Assembly: GCA_034002405.1 (NCBI GenBank)
Contig: JAVFAS010000030.1
Location: 1-41,382, forward strand
Reading direction: 5' to 3'
Length of the DNA stretch: 41,382 nucleotides
From: SZUA-365 sp034002405
GTDB taxonomy: Bacteria > Bacteroidota > Ignavibacteria > SZUA-365
This document shows positions 30,769 to 39,604 of this stretch, piece after piece. Position numbers and translations under genes: made by a program. The notes beneath the pieces are model-generated. The model did no database searches. It saw only the letters and a list, made by a program, of their open reading frames with translations, and was not told where the DNA came from. How positions within the stretch are numbered: the first letter of the stretch is position 1; each line of letters starts with the position of its first letter.

Positions 30769-32145
30769 TCAGACGGATATTCCGTATTTCTCGATCAGCT
30801 TGTAGAGCGTGGAGCGGCTGATGTCGAGTTCCCGCGATGTTTGGGCCAGGTTCCCGCGTGCGATTTCGATGGCGCGCCGCACCGCCTGCTCCTTGATTCT
30901 GTCGAGCGGGACGATCTTGTTGTCGTGATACAGCTTCCCCTCTGTTTCCAGCTCCATCGTCGCGTTCTTGAACGGGTGGATGGGCACCGGGAGATGCTGC
31001 AATCCAATAAGGTCGCCCTGCGCCTGCGCGACCGCATGCTGCATCGCGATCGCGAGTTCCTGCACGTTGCCCGGCCATGGATAGTGGTGCATGGCCTCGA
31101 GTGCTTCACGGGAGAACCCCTTGACCGGCACACCTGCCTCGGCGGAATATCGCGTGAGATATTTCTCCGCGATATGAACAATGTCCGTCGGCCGCTCACG
31201 CAGTGGAGGAATCTGCACGGGGAAACTGGCAAGATGGTAATAGAGGTCGCTGCGGAATTTCTTCTCCCGCACCATCTCGCGCAAGTTCTGACTCGAACCC
31301 GCCAGAATCCTGACGTCGACGTTCGTCCCCACATCGGAGCCCACCGCCTTGACCACCCTGAACCGGAGAAGATGAAGCAACCGGGTCTGCAGATCGGCAT
31401 CGAAGTCACCGATCTCGTCGAGATATACCGTTCCGCCGTCCGACTGCGTCAACACCCCGGACTTCCGATGTGTCGCGCCCGGAAACGCGCCTTTCTCGAA
31501 CCCGAACAGTTCGGCCGCACGGAGATCGGCGGGGACCGACGCGCGATGAAAAATAGTATACGACCCGTTTCTCCTTTTACTGCGCGCATGAATCAGTCGT
31601 GCCACGGTTTCCCGTCCGCTGCCGGCTTCTCCGGTCAGCAGGACAGGAATATCCCGATCCTTGACCCGTTCGACCATACGGAGCACCAGCTGCATCTCGC
31701 GGGAGCCCGCGACCACCGCATCGTTCTCGACGCCCGACATCATTGTTTCCCGCAACCGGGAAAGCTCCGCGCGATCCTCGGCGGTCGTGAAGAGATGACG
31801 AAACACCAGTTCGGTTCTGACCGGATCGAGTGGCTTTTCCAGATAATCCGCTGCGCCCAGCTTGATCGCCTGGTTGGCGGTCGTGTGATCACCTGCCTGT
31901 GCGAGCAGCACCACCGGAAGCTCAATGCTTCGCTGGCGTAATTCCTTGAACAGGGCCGCCGGACTCAGTGCCAGGCTCGTGACATCCACCACGAGGACGT
32001 CGGGAGCTTCCTCGATCGCTGCCATGGCTGCATCGAGACCGGCGTAGCTTCGCATGGTGTGGCCCGAGCTTTTTTCGAGTCTGTGATGGAGGGCGCGGCG
32101 GATGACATCGTCATCCGAGACCAGGTAAACCAGATGTTTCGCCAT
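30769..32145 (-). CDS. NtrC-type response regulator with degenerate sigma-54 activator domain
   Basis: 458 residues: receiver (1-118), AAA+ domain (about 143-370) and a Fis-type helix-turn-helix (about 420-455; LAQTSRELDISRSTLYKLIEKYG). In the receiver the phosphoacceptor Asp54 and Lys104 remain, but the conserved Thr/Ser is Ala82. In the AAA+ domain Walker A reads GEAGSGRE (172-179), with Arg178 in place of the catalytic Lys. The sigma-54 contact loop reads GAFPGA (219-224) instead of GAFTGA. Sensor I has AGSSQNL for AATNRDL, the arginine-finger region reads FRSDLYYHL for FREDLYYRL, and sensor II reads GNVQEL for GNVREL. Walker B (GGTVYLDE, 237-244) is intact. It probably binds DNA but is unlikely to activate sigma-54 in the standard way. 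The downstream FAD gene is a candidate target. Confidence 0.85.
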   Translation of the reverse strand: MAKHLVYLVSDDDVIRRALHHRLEKSSGHTMRSYAGLDAAMAAIEEAPDVLVVDVTSLALSPAALFKELRQRSIELPVVLLAQAGDHTTANQAIKLGAADYLEKPLDPVRTELVFRHLFTTAEDRAELSRLRETMMSGVENDAVVAGSREMQLVLRMVERVKDRDIPVLLTGEAGSGRETVARLIHARSKRRNGSYTIFHRASVPADLRAAELFGFEKGAFPGATHRKSGVLTQSDGGTVYLDEIGDFDADLQTRLLHLLRFRVVKAVGSDVGTNVDVRILAGSSQNLREMVREKKFRSDLYYHLASFPVQIPPLRERPTDIVHIAEKYLTRYSAEAGVPVKGFSREALEAMHHYPWPGNVQELAIAMQHAVAQAQGDLIGLQHLPVPIHPFKNATMELETEGKLYHDNKIVPLDRIKEQAVRRAIEIARGNLAQTSRELDISRSTLYKLIEKYGISV

Positions 32146-32327
32146 GATGACACCCGACTCCGTTTGTTTTCAGTTGGTGAACATTGTGGGGTCTGCCACC
32201 TCACGAAGACTCATCAGACGGGCGAGAGATATGGACAATGGCCAGGGCGGCCGACAGTCGAAGGGGAGGAATGTTGCCCGCTCACGGGCACGGGAAGACG
32301 GGAACGGAAGAAGATGTGTGGAGAACA

Positions 32328-32363
32328 TCAGGGGACGGCTGTGTGCGGACAGCCGTCCCCTGA
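32328..32363. terminator. 15-bp perfect hairpin downstream of the OmpA gene
   Basis: TCAGGGGACGGCTGT (32328-32342) is the exact reverse complement of ACAGCCGTCCCCTGA (32349-32363), with a GTGCGG loop. It starts 11 bp after the OmpA stop on the minus strand. There is no T run on that strand, so it may stop transcription weakly or protect the 3' end. Confidence 0.6.
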
Positions 32364-32373
32364 CCACGTTGCG

Positions 32374-33873
32374 TTACTGGATGATACGGAACTGGATGCG
32401 GCGGTTTCTTGCCCGGTTCTCGGGAGAATCGTTCGGCACCAGCGGTTGATCCTCGCCATACCCGCGGGCGGTCATCCGATTCTGGTCGATACCGGCCTGA
32501 ACCATGTAATCCCGCACGGCATTCGCTCGGCGCTCACTCAATCGCTGATTCGCCGTATTGCTGCCGACATCGTCGGTGTGGCCCTGGACTTCGACGCGAA
32601 GTTCGGGATTGGTACGCAGGGTATTGTAGGCCCGGCGCAAAATGGGCTCGGAATCCGGCGTGATGTTGGCGGAGTTTGTTTCGAAGTTGATTCCTTCGAG
32701 GACGATCTCGCCGCTCTCCTGAATCTGCAACACGTCGGCGACAAGCGGATCGGTTCCGTCACGAACTTCCTTTCCGTCCTGCGCGCCGTCACCATCGGTG
32801 TCCTTCACCAGCGGGTTGGTCCGATAGACATTGCGCTCGTCGCAGTCGGTCAGCTCGTCTCCGTCGGTATCCTTCACCAGCGGATTGGTGTTCATGTCGA
32901 GCACCTCGTCGCCATCCGAGCAGCCATCGCCATCCGTGTCCTTCACCTTCGGATCGGTCCGATGCGAATTGACCTCCTCGCCGTCGAGCAGGCGATCGTA
33001 ATCCGTATCGCGGAGTGTCGGATCCGTTTTGTGAATATTCACTTCATCACCGTCGATCAGCCCATCCGCATCGGTGTCACGATTGGTGGGATCCGTATTG
33101 TAGATGCTCGTTTCATCGGCATCGAGTAGTCCGTCATTATCCGAATCCAGCGGAGCAACCGGGACCGGCGCTTCCGGCTGCACCGGTTCACTTTTCTCAT
33201 TGAGATAAAACGTCAGGCCAAAGCTGACCGAGTTGTAATTGTCATTCTCTTCGGAGACCCAGTTGTCCATTTCATCAGTGAACGTCAACGTCTTCATGAA
33301 TTCCGCATGGAAATCGAGACGTTGGGAGATTGTCCATACGAGTCCGACGCCGAGGGGGAGTGTGATGCTTCCGGATGTCCCCTCCTCATGATCGCGGGAA
33401 AAACCCTCCGGGGTGATGTCGGCACCAAAGCCGAGATATCCAAACCCTGCGTAACCAAACGGCCGAAGATCATATTCCGGAAAGAACTGCATCTGCAGTG
33501 CCGCGAGGCCATGAAAAAGTTGATCTTCGTATTCGAAGCTGTTTTTCGGTCCCGTGTACGATGAAGAAACCGGTGACCATGCAAATCTTCCGAGGAGGTG
33601 CAACGTCGCAAAATCCCCCGCGTCGGCGAAACGCCATAAGACACTCGCATTCAAACCGATATGCCAATCCGTCTCCGCTCCGGGGAAGTTGGAACCATCC
33701 TGGAGATCGCCGGCAAAGCGATTCAATGACAATGCAGCACCGAAACCCAGAGTCTGTGGCCGGGCGAAATCGGCGTCGTAGGGGCGGTCCTGCCTCTGCG
33801 TCTTCTGCTCCTGGGCCACGACGACCCCGCTGACGAGAAACACCGCGACCATGATCGATAGAACTCGTAACAT
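32374..33873 (-). CDS. OmpA-family outer-membrane protein with thrombospondin type 3 repeats
   Basis: 499 residues. The signal peptide MLRVLSIMVAVFLVSGVVVAQ is followed by an N-terminal beta-barrel (about 30-225). A calcium-binding TSP3 linker (about 245-375) has repeats such as DSDNDGLLDADE, DTDADGLIDGDE and DTDGDGCSDGDE. The C-terminal OmpA domain binds peptidoglycan: GINFETNSANITPDS, then VEVQGHTDDVGS, LSERRANAVRDYM and RNRRIQFRI. It links the outer membrane to the cell wall. AAGGAG 6-7 bases before the ATG at 33873 fixes the start and excludes an in-frame ATG 24 bases upstream. A 15-bp hairpin follows the stop. Confidence 0.93.
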   Translation of the reverse strand: MLRVLSIMVAVFLVSGVVVAQEQKTQRQDRPYDADFARPQTLGFGAALSLNRFAGDLQDGSNFPGAETDWHIGLNASVLWRFADAGDFATLHLLGRFAWSPVSSSYTGPKNSFEYEDQLFHGLAALQMQFFPEYDLRPFGYAGFGYLGFGADITPEGFSRDHEEGTSGSITLPLGVGLVWTISQRLDFHAEFMKTLTFTDEMDNWVSEENDNYNSVSFGLTFYLNEKSEPVQPEAPVPVAPLDSDNDGLLDADETSIYNTDPTNRDTDADGLIDGDEVNIHKTDPTLRDTDYDRLLDGEEVNSHRTDPKVKDTDGDGCSDGDEVLDMNTNPLVKDTDGDELTDCDERNVYRTNPLVKDTDGDGAQDGKEVRDGTDPLVADVLQIQESGEIVLEGINFETNSANITPDSEPILRRAYNTLRTNPELRVEVQGHTDDVGSNTANQRLSERRANAVRDYMVQAGIDQNRMTARGYGEDQPLVPNDSPENRARNRRIQFRIIQ

Positions 33874-34085
33874 GATTGCTCCTTGATAAATAAACACCTA
33901 CTCGTATCGGCTCAAGACAAAAACCCATCGGCATCCGCACGGCGACGGACCGATCGGCGATGCTTCACATCGACGCCCGAAAGCGTGGAGGAATCGAGCT
34001 GCCATTCGTGGAGTACATACAAAAAAAGCGTATAAAATTGAAACATGCAAGACTTCGGGCAGAATAAAACGTCCGGCTACGGTAT

Positions 34086-34526
34086 TTATGAGTCGGGATT
34101 CTCTCTGCCTTCCGCATCCGTCGTTCCTCCTCCGAGCAACGAGCGGAGCTGCTCCCGGATATTCATTGCCACGGTACCGGGGATTCCGTCCGCGTTGGTG
34201 TCCGGTTTCATCGAACGATGCGCGCGCTCGTGACGCAGACGGTCCATTTCCTCGACCAGCATTTGCAACTGCTGCGTCGCGGCGGCCTCGAGAATGCTCA
34301 GCTCCGCCAGACGCTGCTGGATTTCGCGGTCCGTCCAGCTCGCGATGTCCTCCGGCCTGCTGCGAAGCCCGCCGGCACTGACCGTGATCACCACGGCATC
34401 ATGCGTGCCATCAACCAGGTCGACGTTGTTCACGGCGAGAAGATGCTCGGTGGGACGAAGAACCCCTATGGCACGGAGGAGGTTGTGGAGGTCTTCCTTG
34501 CGAATCGCGTATCTGATGATGTCCAT
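34086..34526 (-). CDS. Hypothetical protein with C-terminal coiled coil
   Basis: 146 residues, no recognised family. The N-terminal part (MDIIRYAIRKEDLHNLLRAIG) is mixed alpha/beta with a strand HDAVVITVSAGG. A long helix with coiled-coil character (about 80-115; WTDREIQQRLAELSILEAAA) ends in a charged tail (KPDTNADGIPG). No signal peptide, so it is probably cytosolic. It is downstream of the DUF4249 lipoprotein gene by 58 bp. That spacer holds the hairpin GTGTA-ATA-TACAC (34553-34565), so it may have its own promoter. A longer open frame upstream overlaps the DUF4249 gene in another frame and is not supported. Confidence 0.6.
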   Translation of the reverse strand: MDIIRYAIRKEDLHNLLRAIGVLRPTEHLLAVNNVDLVDGTHDAVVITVSAGGLRSRPEDIASWTDREIQQRLAELSILEAAATQQLQMLVEEMDRLRHERAHRSMKPDTNADGIPGTVAMNIREQLRSLLGGGTTDAEGRENPDS

Positions 34527-34584
34527 CGCATCGCTCTTTCTTCTACGTACCCGTGTAATATACACATTCCCGGCCGGACGGCCG

Positions 34585-35484
34585 CTACCGAGCCGGCCTT
34601 TTCCGGAGGAACACCTCCTTGGTAATGACGGTCGCGGAGCCGAACACGCCGAGTCCGCCACGCACATTGCTGTACTGCTCGCGATATTCCACGCTCCGAC
34701 CACCCCACTGCGTGGCCTTGAACCAATCGAGCAACGCCTTGTCAGGCGCGAGAATCGCCACTTCATTCCGCCCGTACCATCGAAACGCGGCCCACACCGT
34801 GGGCGCCTGATTCGCCTGGATGAATCCCCAGCGGATTTTGGTATAGAATTGCGGATCTCCGGGATCCTCGAACTGCAGGTTGTTCGTGCGACTGTTGATC
34901 TCTTCGGTCGGCGGCGAAAGATACATCCCGTACCCGAGCGTGTCGAGCGCGGTAACACGAATGATGTATTCGATGGAATTTCCTCGTGTCCATGCGATGC
35001 GCAACGAATCAGGGCTGAAAAGCTGTGTCGTATCCTCCGGATATTGCAGCACATCGCGGGGCTCGACCATCCAATCGATTCGTGTCGGCGTCGTGGTTTC
35101 CGCCTGCAGCACGCTCCCATCAGGCATTCGGACCTGAATATCATACGTGGTCTCCGGACGCACACGGTACGTGCTGTCGGGGAAATGGTAGCTCCCGACG
35201 CCGTCGTCCTCGTGATACTGCAACACGAATTCCCTGTCGTCACCGCTGATGACGACTTCCGCACCGGCCGCCATCATGCGTGCATATTCGAATCGTTCGG
35301 TGATCGGCTGGGAAACCGCCACGACGACGTTCTCGATGGGTTCCCCGACAATAAGGTACGCCTCGAGAAACGGCATCGCCACATAATCCGTCGGCGGCTG
35401 ATCCTCGCACGCGGTCAAACCGATCAGCACGAGCGCGATCGCGGGGAAGATCCGGAACCATGGCATCCTGCGTGTCTTCTTCAT
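34585..35484 (-). CDS. DUF4249 family lipoprotein (TonB receptor partner)
   Basis: 299 residues. Lipobox LIGLTACED (Cys near residue 26). The mature start VAMPFLEAYLIVGEPIENVVVAVSQPI and the beta-rich continuation (GAEVVISGDDREFVL, PETTYDIQVRMPDG) fit the DUF4249 family, which in Bacteroidota is encoded next to TonB-dependent receptors in the place SusD occupies elsewhere. It starts one base after the receptor stop, so the two are translationally coupled, and it probably acts as that receptor's surface lipoprotein. Ligand unknown. Confidence 0.78.
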   Translation of the reverse strand: MKKTRRMPWFRIFPAIALVLIGLTACEDQPPTDYVAMPFLEAYLIVGEPIENVVVAVSQPITERFEYARMMAAGAEVVISGDDREFVLQYHEDDGVGSYHFPDSTYRVRPETTYDIQVRMPDGSVLQAETTTPTRIDWMVEPRDVLQYPEDTTQLFSPDSLRIAWTRGNSIEYIIRVTALDTLGYGMYLSPPTEEINSRTNNLQFEDPGDPQFYTKIRWGFIQANQAPTVWAAFRWYGRNEVAILAPDKALLDWFKATQWGGRSVEYREQYSNVRGGLGVFGSATVITKEVFLRKRPAR

Positions 35485-35485
35485 A

Positions 35486-37783
35486 TCAGAATTTCACCTC
35501 CAAGGCCACACTGGGCAGAATCGGAAGCAGGCGGACGTCCTGCACCGTCGTGATCTCCCCCGTCGAATCATAGTAGCGAAACCAGATATCCCGCCGGGAA
35601 TACACATTGAACAGATCGATCATCAGATTCGCGGGCATGCCAAACAGTGTCGTGTGGTAGTTGGCGTTGAGGTTGAGCTGATGCGAGGGCGGTAACCGGA
35701 GACCATAGCGGTCGGCCGGGATATTGAGTCCCTTCCCACTTTCGGCGCCGGGAAGCCGCGTTTCGAGACGGGACGTCTGTCCGGTGTAGGATTGCCCGCT
35801 CTGGAATGTGAAGGTGGCGGACACATCCCACGCATCGCTGAGACGATACTGCGCGACAACCTTGAAGTCGTGACGTCGATCCCATTTCGGCCGGAAGGGA
35901 GCTCCGCGGTTCAGTTCGTCGAATCGCACGTCGATCCATCCCAAGGCATACCCGGCCCATCCGGTGAAACGCCCGCTTTTCTTCTGGAGAAACAATTCGA
36001 TGCCATACGCCTCGCCGGTCCCGTCATAGAAAAAATCCCGCACGGTCGTGCCACGGGTCTGAAACTGATTGAGTTCGCTCACATGCGCGAGATCCTTGTA
36101 ATACAGATCCACATTGAAGTCGATGCCATCGAAGGGACGCGTCTCCACCCCCAGCACATAATGGATCGCGCGGCTGGGATCCACGGTGGAGTCGGTCGGC
36201 AACCAGGTATCGAAGAAACTGAAATCCGGGAGCGATGCCAGGCGGAAGTACTGGTGGTAGACCCCGAAGGCGGCTTTCACCGCGATGAATTCCTGCATCT
36301 GATACCGCATCGCGATGCGCGGATCCATCTTGACCAGACCGCGCAGATCGTAATAATTGAGTCGGAGTCCCGTCTGCAGCGAGAGGAGATTGGAGAATTG
36401 ATAATTCGATTGCACAAACGCGGAAGTGGTCAGATCCGCGGCTTCGATATTCATCACCGCGCTGCCCTCCGCATCGGACGATGAGGAATCAGCATCACCG
36501 GTGAAATTCTGCAGGTAACTCAAGAGATAACGATTCACCTCGAGACCGGCTTTCAACGTCCAGTCGCTGGAGGGAAACCACTCGAGGTTTCCTTTCACGG
36601 TGTAGTCCTGGATGACATTCCGTGCCTCCGTTTCAAAGCCGGCACTCTGCGATGTGAAACTGTTCCGGTACCGCGAATAACTCGTGTGAAAAACCGAGAA
36701 CAGATTGTCCCCGAACAGATGCGTCCAGCTTCCCGCGATCAGGGTGTTGCCGATGCCCATGGTCCCGTTGAAGCCGGCATTGTTGTCAAAATCGAGATCG
36801 TCTTCGGAGACAAAACCTGAAAGGAATATTTTATCCGATGTTCCTATTTCCTGGGAGATCTTCCCGTTGATGTCGTAGAAATAATAATCCGGCAGGGGTT
36901 CGGCATCCGTTTCGAGCATGCTGGTAAGCAGGTCGATATAGGTGCGGCGGAATCCAAGAAACCAGGCGCCGTTCCCGACAGGTCCCTCCGTCGACAATCG
37001 CGAGGAAATCAAGCCCAGCGAGGCTGTTCCTCCGAATGTATTGCGATTGCCGTCCTTCTGCACCAGGTCCAGCACGGCTGAAAGCCTGCCCCCATACTCC
37101 GCTGGATAGCCGCCCTTGATAAGATCGATGTCCTTCACCGCGTCGGGATTGAAGGTGGAGAAAAACCCGAAGAGGTGGGAGGGATTGTACACGGCCGAGC
37201 CGTCGAGCAGAACCAGGGTCTGGTCGGGCGAACCACCGCGGATATACAGGCCGCTGGAGATTTGCGAGGAGGCCAACACGCCCGGAAGGTATTGCAACGA
37301 ACGGAACACGTCCGCTTCGCCGCCGACCCGGAGTTTGGTGATCTGCCGGATGGGGATGTTGAATCGGCTGACCGTGATCTCTCGCGTGTCGTCGAATCTG
37401 TCGCGCTCGACCACGACTTCCTCCAGGCGCACCGCCTCGGAGGCGAGTTCGATATCGATGCGACGGGATTCCCGTTTTTTCAATTCGACCACCACTTCGT
37501 GGCGCTCGTACCCAAGGAAGCTGAACACCGCCGTGTATTTCCCTGGCGTGATGTCCGACAGTGCATAATAGCCACTTTTGTTGGTGATCGTACCCATGCG
37601 GGTGCCGGAAAGAAGCACGGTCGCCCCGACAAGCGTCTCTCCGGTTTCCTTGTCCCGGACGTACCCGTGAATGGTTGCGTTGTCCGAAACATCGGGTGTT
37701 CCGTCCCGTGTCACCGCGGCATCGGTGCCATGCGTCAGGAGAACGATCAACGTGATAATAAACGGGAATCGGATCGAAAACAT
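35486..37783 (-). CDS. TonB-dependent receptor with carboxypeptidase-regulatory-like N-terminus
   Basis: 765 residues. Signal peptide MFSIRFPFIITLIVLLTHGTDA. The CarboxypepD_reg-like domain (about 30-120) has IHGYVRDKETGETLVGATVLL, NKSGYYALSDI and FSFLGYERHEV. The plug domain (about 140-245) has LRVGGEADVFRSLQYLPGV, GLYIRGGSPDQTLVLLDGSAVYNP and GGYPAEYGGRLSAVLDL. A barrel follows to the end, closing with LPILPSVALEVKF (terminal Phe, as expected). This subtype with a DUF4249 partner is distinct from classical SusC; its substrate is not evident. AGGGAG upstream of the ATG at 37783 supports the start. The 172 bp between it and the assembly gap encode nothing recognisable. Confidence 0.9.
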   Translation of the reverse strand: MFSIRFPFIITLIVLLTHGTDAAVTRDGTPDVSDNATIHGYVRDKETGETLVGATVLLSGTRMGTITNKSGYYALSDITPGKYTAVFSFLGYERHEVVVELKKRESRRIDIELASEAVRLEEVVVERDRFDDTREITVSRFNIPIRQITKLRVGGEADVFRSLQYLPGVLASSQISSGLYIRGGSPDQTLVLLDGSAVYNPSHLFGFFSTFNPDAVKDIDLIKGGYPAEYGGRLSAVLDLVQKDGNRNTFGGTASLGLISSRLSTEGPVGNGAWFLGFRRTYIDLLTSMLETDAEPLPDYYFYDINGKISQEIGTSDKIFLSGFVSEDDLDFDNNAGFNGTMGIGNTLIAGSWTHLFGDNLFSVFHTSYSRYRNSFTSQSAGFETEARNVIQDYTVKGNLEWFPSSDWTLKAGLEVNRYLLSYLQNFTGDADSSSSDAEGSAVMNIEAADLTTSAFVQSNYQFSNLLSLQTGLRLNYYDLRGLVKMDPRIAMRYQMQEFIAVKAAFGVYHQYFRLASLPDFSFFDTWLPTDSTVDPSRAIHYVLGVETRPFDGIDFNVDLYYKDLAHVSELNQFQTRGTTVRDFFYDGTGEAYGIELFLQKKSGRFTGWAGYALGWIDVRFDELNRGAPFRPKWDRRHDFKVVAQYRLSDAWDVSATFTFQSGQSYTGQTSRLETRLPGAESGKGLNIPADRYGLRLPPSHQLNLNANYHTTLFGMPANLMIDLFNVYSRRDIWFRYYDSTGEITTVQDVRLLPILPSVALEVKF

Positions 37784-37955
37784 GAAGTTGGATTCTCCCT
37801 GCGGATCGTCGTTCCGTCGCCGTCGCTGGCCTCGCACGTGACTCCCGCAGTCCTTTGAATTGCTGTACTTGCCTGATCACAACGTCAGGCTCCCATGTAT
37901 CGTTTCCGGCATACGGGAATTTACCCCGTTGGTTGCTTGATGAATTCCCCCGGGA

Positions 37956-38055
37956 NNNNNNNNNNNNNNNNNNNNNNNNNNNNNNNNNNNNNNNNNNNNN
38001 NNNNNNNNNNNNNNNNNNNNNNNNNNNNNNNNNNNNNNNNNNNNNNNNNNNNNNN
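37956..38055. other. Assembly gap (100 Ns)
   Basis: Exactly 100 N bases, which usually marks a scaffold join of unknown size. The true distance is probably larger, because the C-terminal part of the LD-carboxypeptidase gene is missing on both sides of it. Confidence 0.98.
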
Positions 38056-38714
38056 ATGCGATACACGGCTTCTCCCACATCCTCGATGAACAGCACCGCG
38101 CCGCGCATGTCCGGCATCCACGGTGTTCCGATCAAGGAACAGAGGACGGTGAGATTCCCTCCCAGCAGTGTGCCCTCCACCAGGCCCTCCCGGAGTGTTT
38201 GTGTTGTTTCAACGTGGGGGAGGCGTCGCGTTTTCCGTCGGTGATACAACATGTCCCATAGCGCTGCCGACGTCGTGGCGCGCATGCCGGACGCGAATTC
38301 CGCCGCGACCATCGGTCCCGCGAAGCTGATCAGTCCGGTTGTCGCGTGAAAGGCAAGGGCCAGCGCGGTGATGTCGCTGAAACCGACGAGGATTTTCGGA
38401 TGCGTGCGGATGATTTCAAAATCGAGCAGCTCGAGCAATCGTGCCGATCCATATCCCCCGCGGGTACAAAATATCGCGCCGATGCGGTCATCTTCGAACA
38501 TCGACTGCACATCCCGTGCCCGTATCGTATCGGGGCCGGCGAGGTACCCATCCCGTGCCGCAACGCTCATGCCGAGCCGCGGATAATGCCCCTGTCCTAT
38601 CAACGCGGAGAGTCCGCGCATGATGAGCGCATCATCGTGTGCGGGACTGGCTGGAGAGACGACCCCAACCAGCGCGCCGGGCTTCAGGCGTGGTGCGATG
38701 AGCGCGGGTTTCAC
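38056..38714 (-). CDS. LD-carboxypeptidase (peptidase S66), 3' end lost in assembly gap
   Basis: The first 219 residues are present; family members are about 300 long. S66 enzymes (LdcA/MccF type) remove the terminal D-Ala from tetrapeptide stems during peptidoglycan recycling. Visible: GALVGVVSPASPAHDD at the N-terminus, CTRGGYGSARLLELLD with the Ser nucleophile (Ser90), VGFSDITALALAFH, EGTLLGGNLTVLCSL, and VLFIEDVGE with the catalytic Glu. The catalytic His region is in the gap. The start codon is GTG, overlapping the dapA stop (38711-38713), so it belongs to the dap operon. Any reading frame that appears to continue through the Ns into 36831-37955 is an artefact. Confidence 0.85.
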
Positions 38715-39604
38715 GACCGGACGAGATCGAGGGAATTCAGAATTTTCCGGAGTGCCTCGCGTGTCGTGTGTTGCATCGGGACCAGTGGAAGCCGGAATGC
38801 TTCTTCCATCAGTCCCATCATGGCCATCGCGGTCTTTACCGGGATGGGATTCGATTCCATGAAATTCCCGCGCAACAGATCGATATATCGATAATGGATC
38901 TCCCGTGCCTCGGCGAAATCGCCATCAAGCGCGAGATGTACCATGCGAGTGAACTCGGCGGGGATTTCATTCGCGGCGACGGAGATGACGCCGTCGACTC
39001 CAATCGCCAGTTGCGCCAGTACCAAATCATCATCGCCGGAAAGCACCGAGAATCCTTCCGGCCTGCCGCGGACGATGTCGTAGATCTGCCCGAAATTCGC
39101 GCTCGCTTCCTTCGTCGCGATGACATTGCCGAGTTCCGCGATCCGGAGTTGTGTCTCCGCGGTGATATTGCCGCCGGTTCGACCCGGCACATTGTAGATC
39201 ACCACGCCACAGTCCACGGCCTCCGCGACTGCCACGAAATGCTGGTAATACCCTTCCTGCGTCGGCTTGTTGTAATACGGTCCGACGATCAGCACGGCAT
39301 CCACGCCACATGTCTGGGCGATTTTCGCGGTTTCGATGGCGTTCCGTGTCGAATTCGATCCCGCGCCGGCAATGACCGGCACGCGCCCTTCCGCTGTCTC
39401 GACAACGGTTTCCAGGATCGCTCTGTACTCGTGCGCATCGAGCGTCACGGCTTCTCCGGTCGTTCCGCAAGGAATCAGCATGTCGATACCATTCTCGATC
39501 TGGCGTCGCGCGAGCGCGCGAACAGCGGCATGATCGACATTCCCATCGATATCGAATGGCGTGACGAGGGCGGTTCCAGCGCCGCTAAGGCTTTGTACGG
39601 TCAT
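38711..39604 (-). CDS. dapA: 4-hydroxy-tetrahydrodipicolinate synthase
   Basis: 297 residues, standard DapA length. It condenses pyruvate with aspartate semialdehyde, the first committed step to diaminopimelate and lysine. Motifs: GTALVTPFD, PCGTTGEAVTL (46-55), GPYYNKPTQEGYYQHF, the catalytic Tyr137 in IYNVPGRTG and the Schiff-base Lys165 in IATKEASANF. Its start lies inside the end of dapB (20-base overlap), and its stop overlaps the LD-carboxypeptidase GTG. Confidence 0.96.
   Translation of the reverse strand: MTVQSLSGAGTALVTPFDIDGNVDHAAVRALARRQIENGIDMLIPCGTTGEAVTLDAHEYRAILETVVETAEGRVPVIAGAGSNSTRNAIETAKIAQTCGVDAVLIVGPYYNKPTQEGYYQHFVAVAEAVDCGVVIYNVPGRTGGNITAETQLRIAELGNVIATKEASANFGQIYDIVRGRPEGFSVLSGDDDLVLAQLAIGVDGVISVAANEIPAEFTRMVHLALDGDFAEAREIHYRYIDLLRGNFMESNPIPVKTAMAMMGLMEEAFRLPLVPMQHTTREALRKILNSLDLVRS

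Noticed and set aside
36831..38714. A 627-residue frame joining the LD-carboxypeptidase start to sequence beyond the Ns
   Set aside because: It is created by reading through the N run. The part after the gap is an antisense-like shadow of the TonB receptor and not carboxypeptidase.
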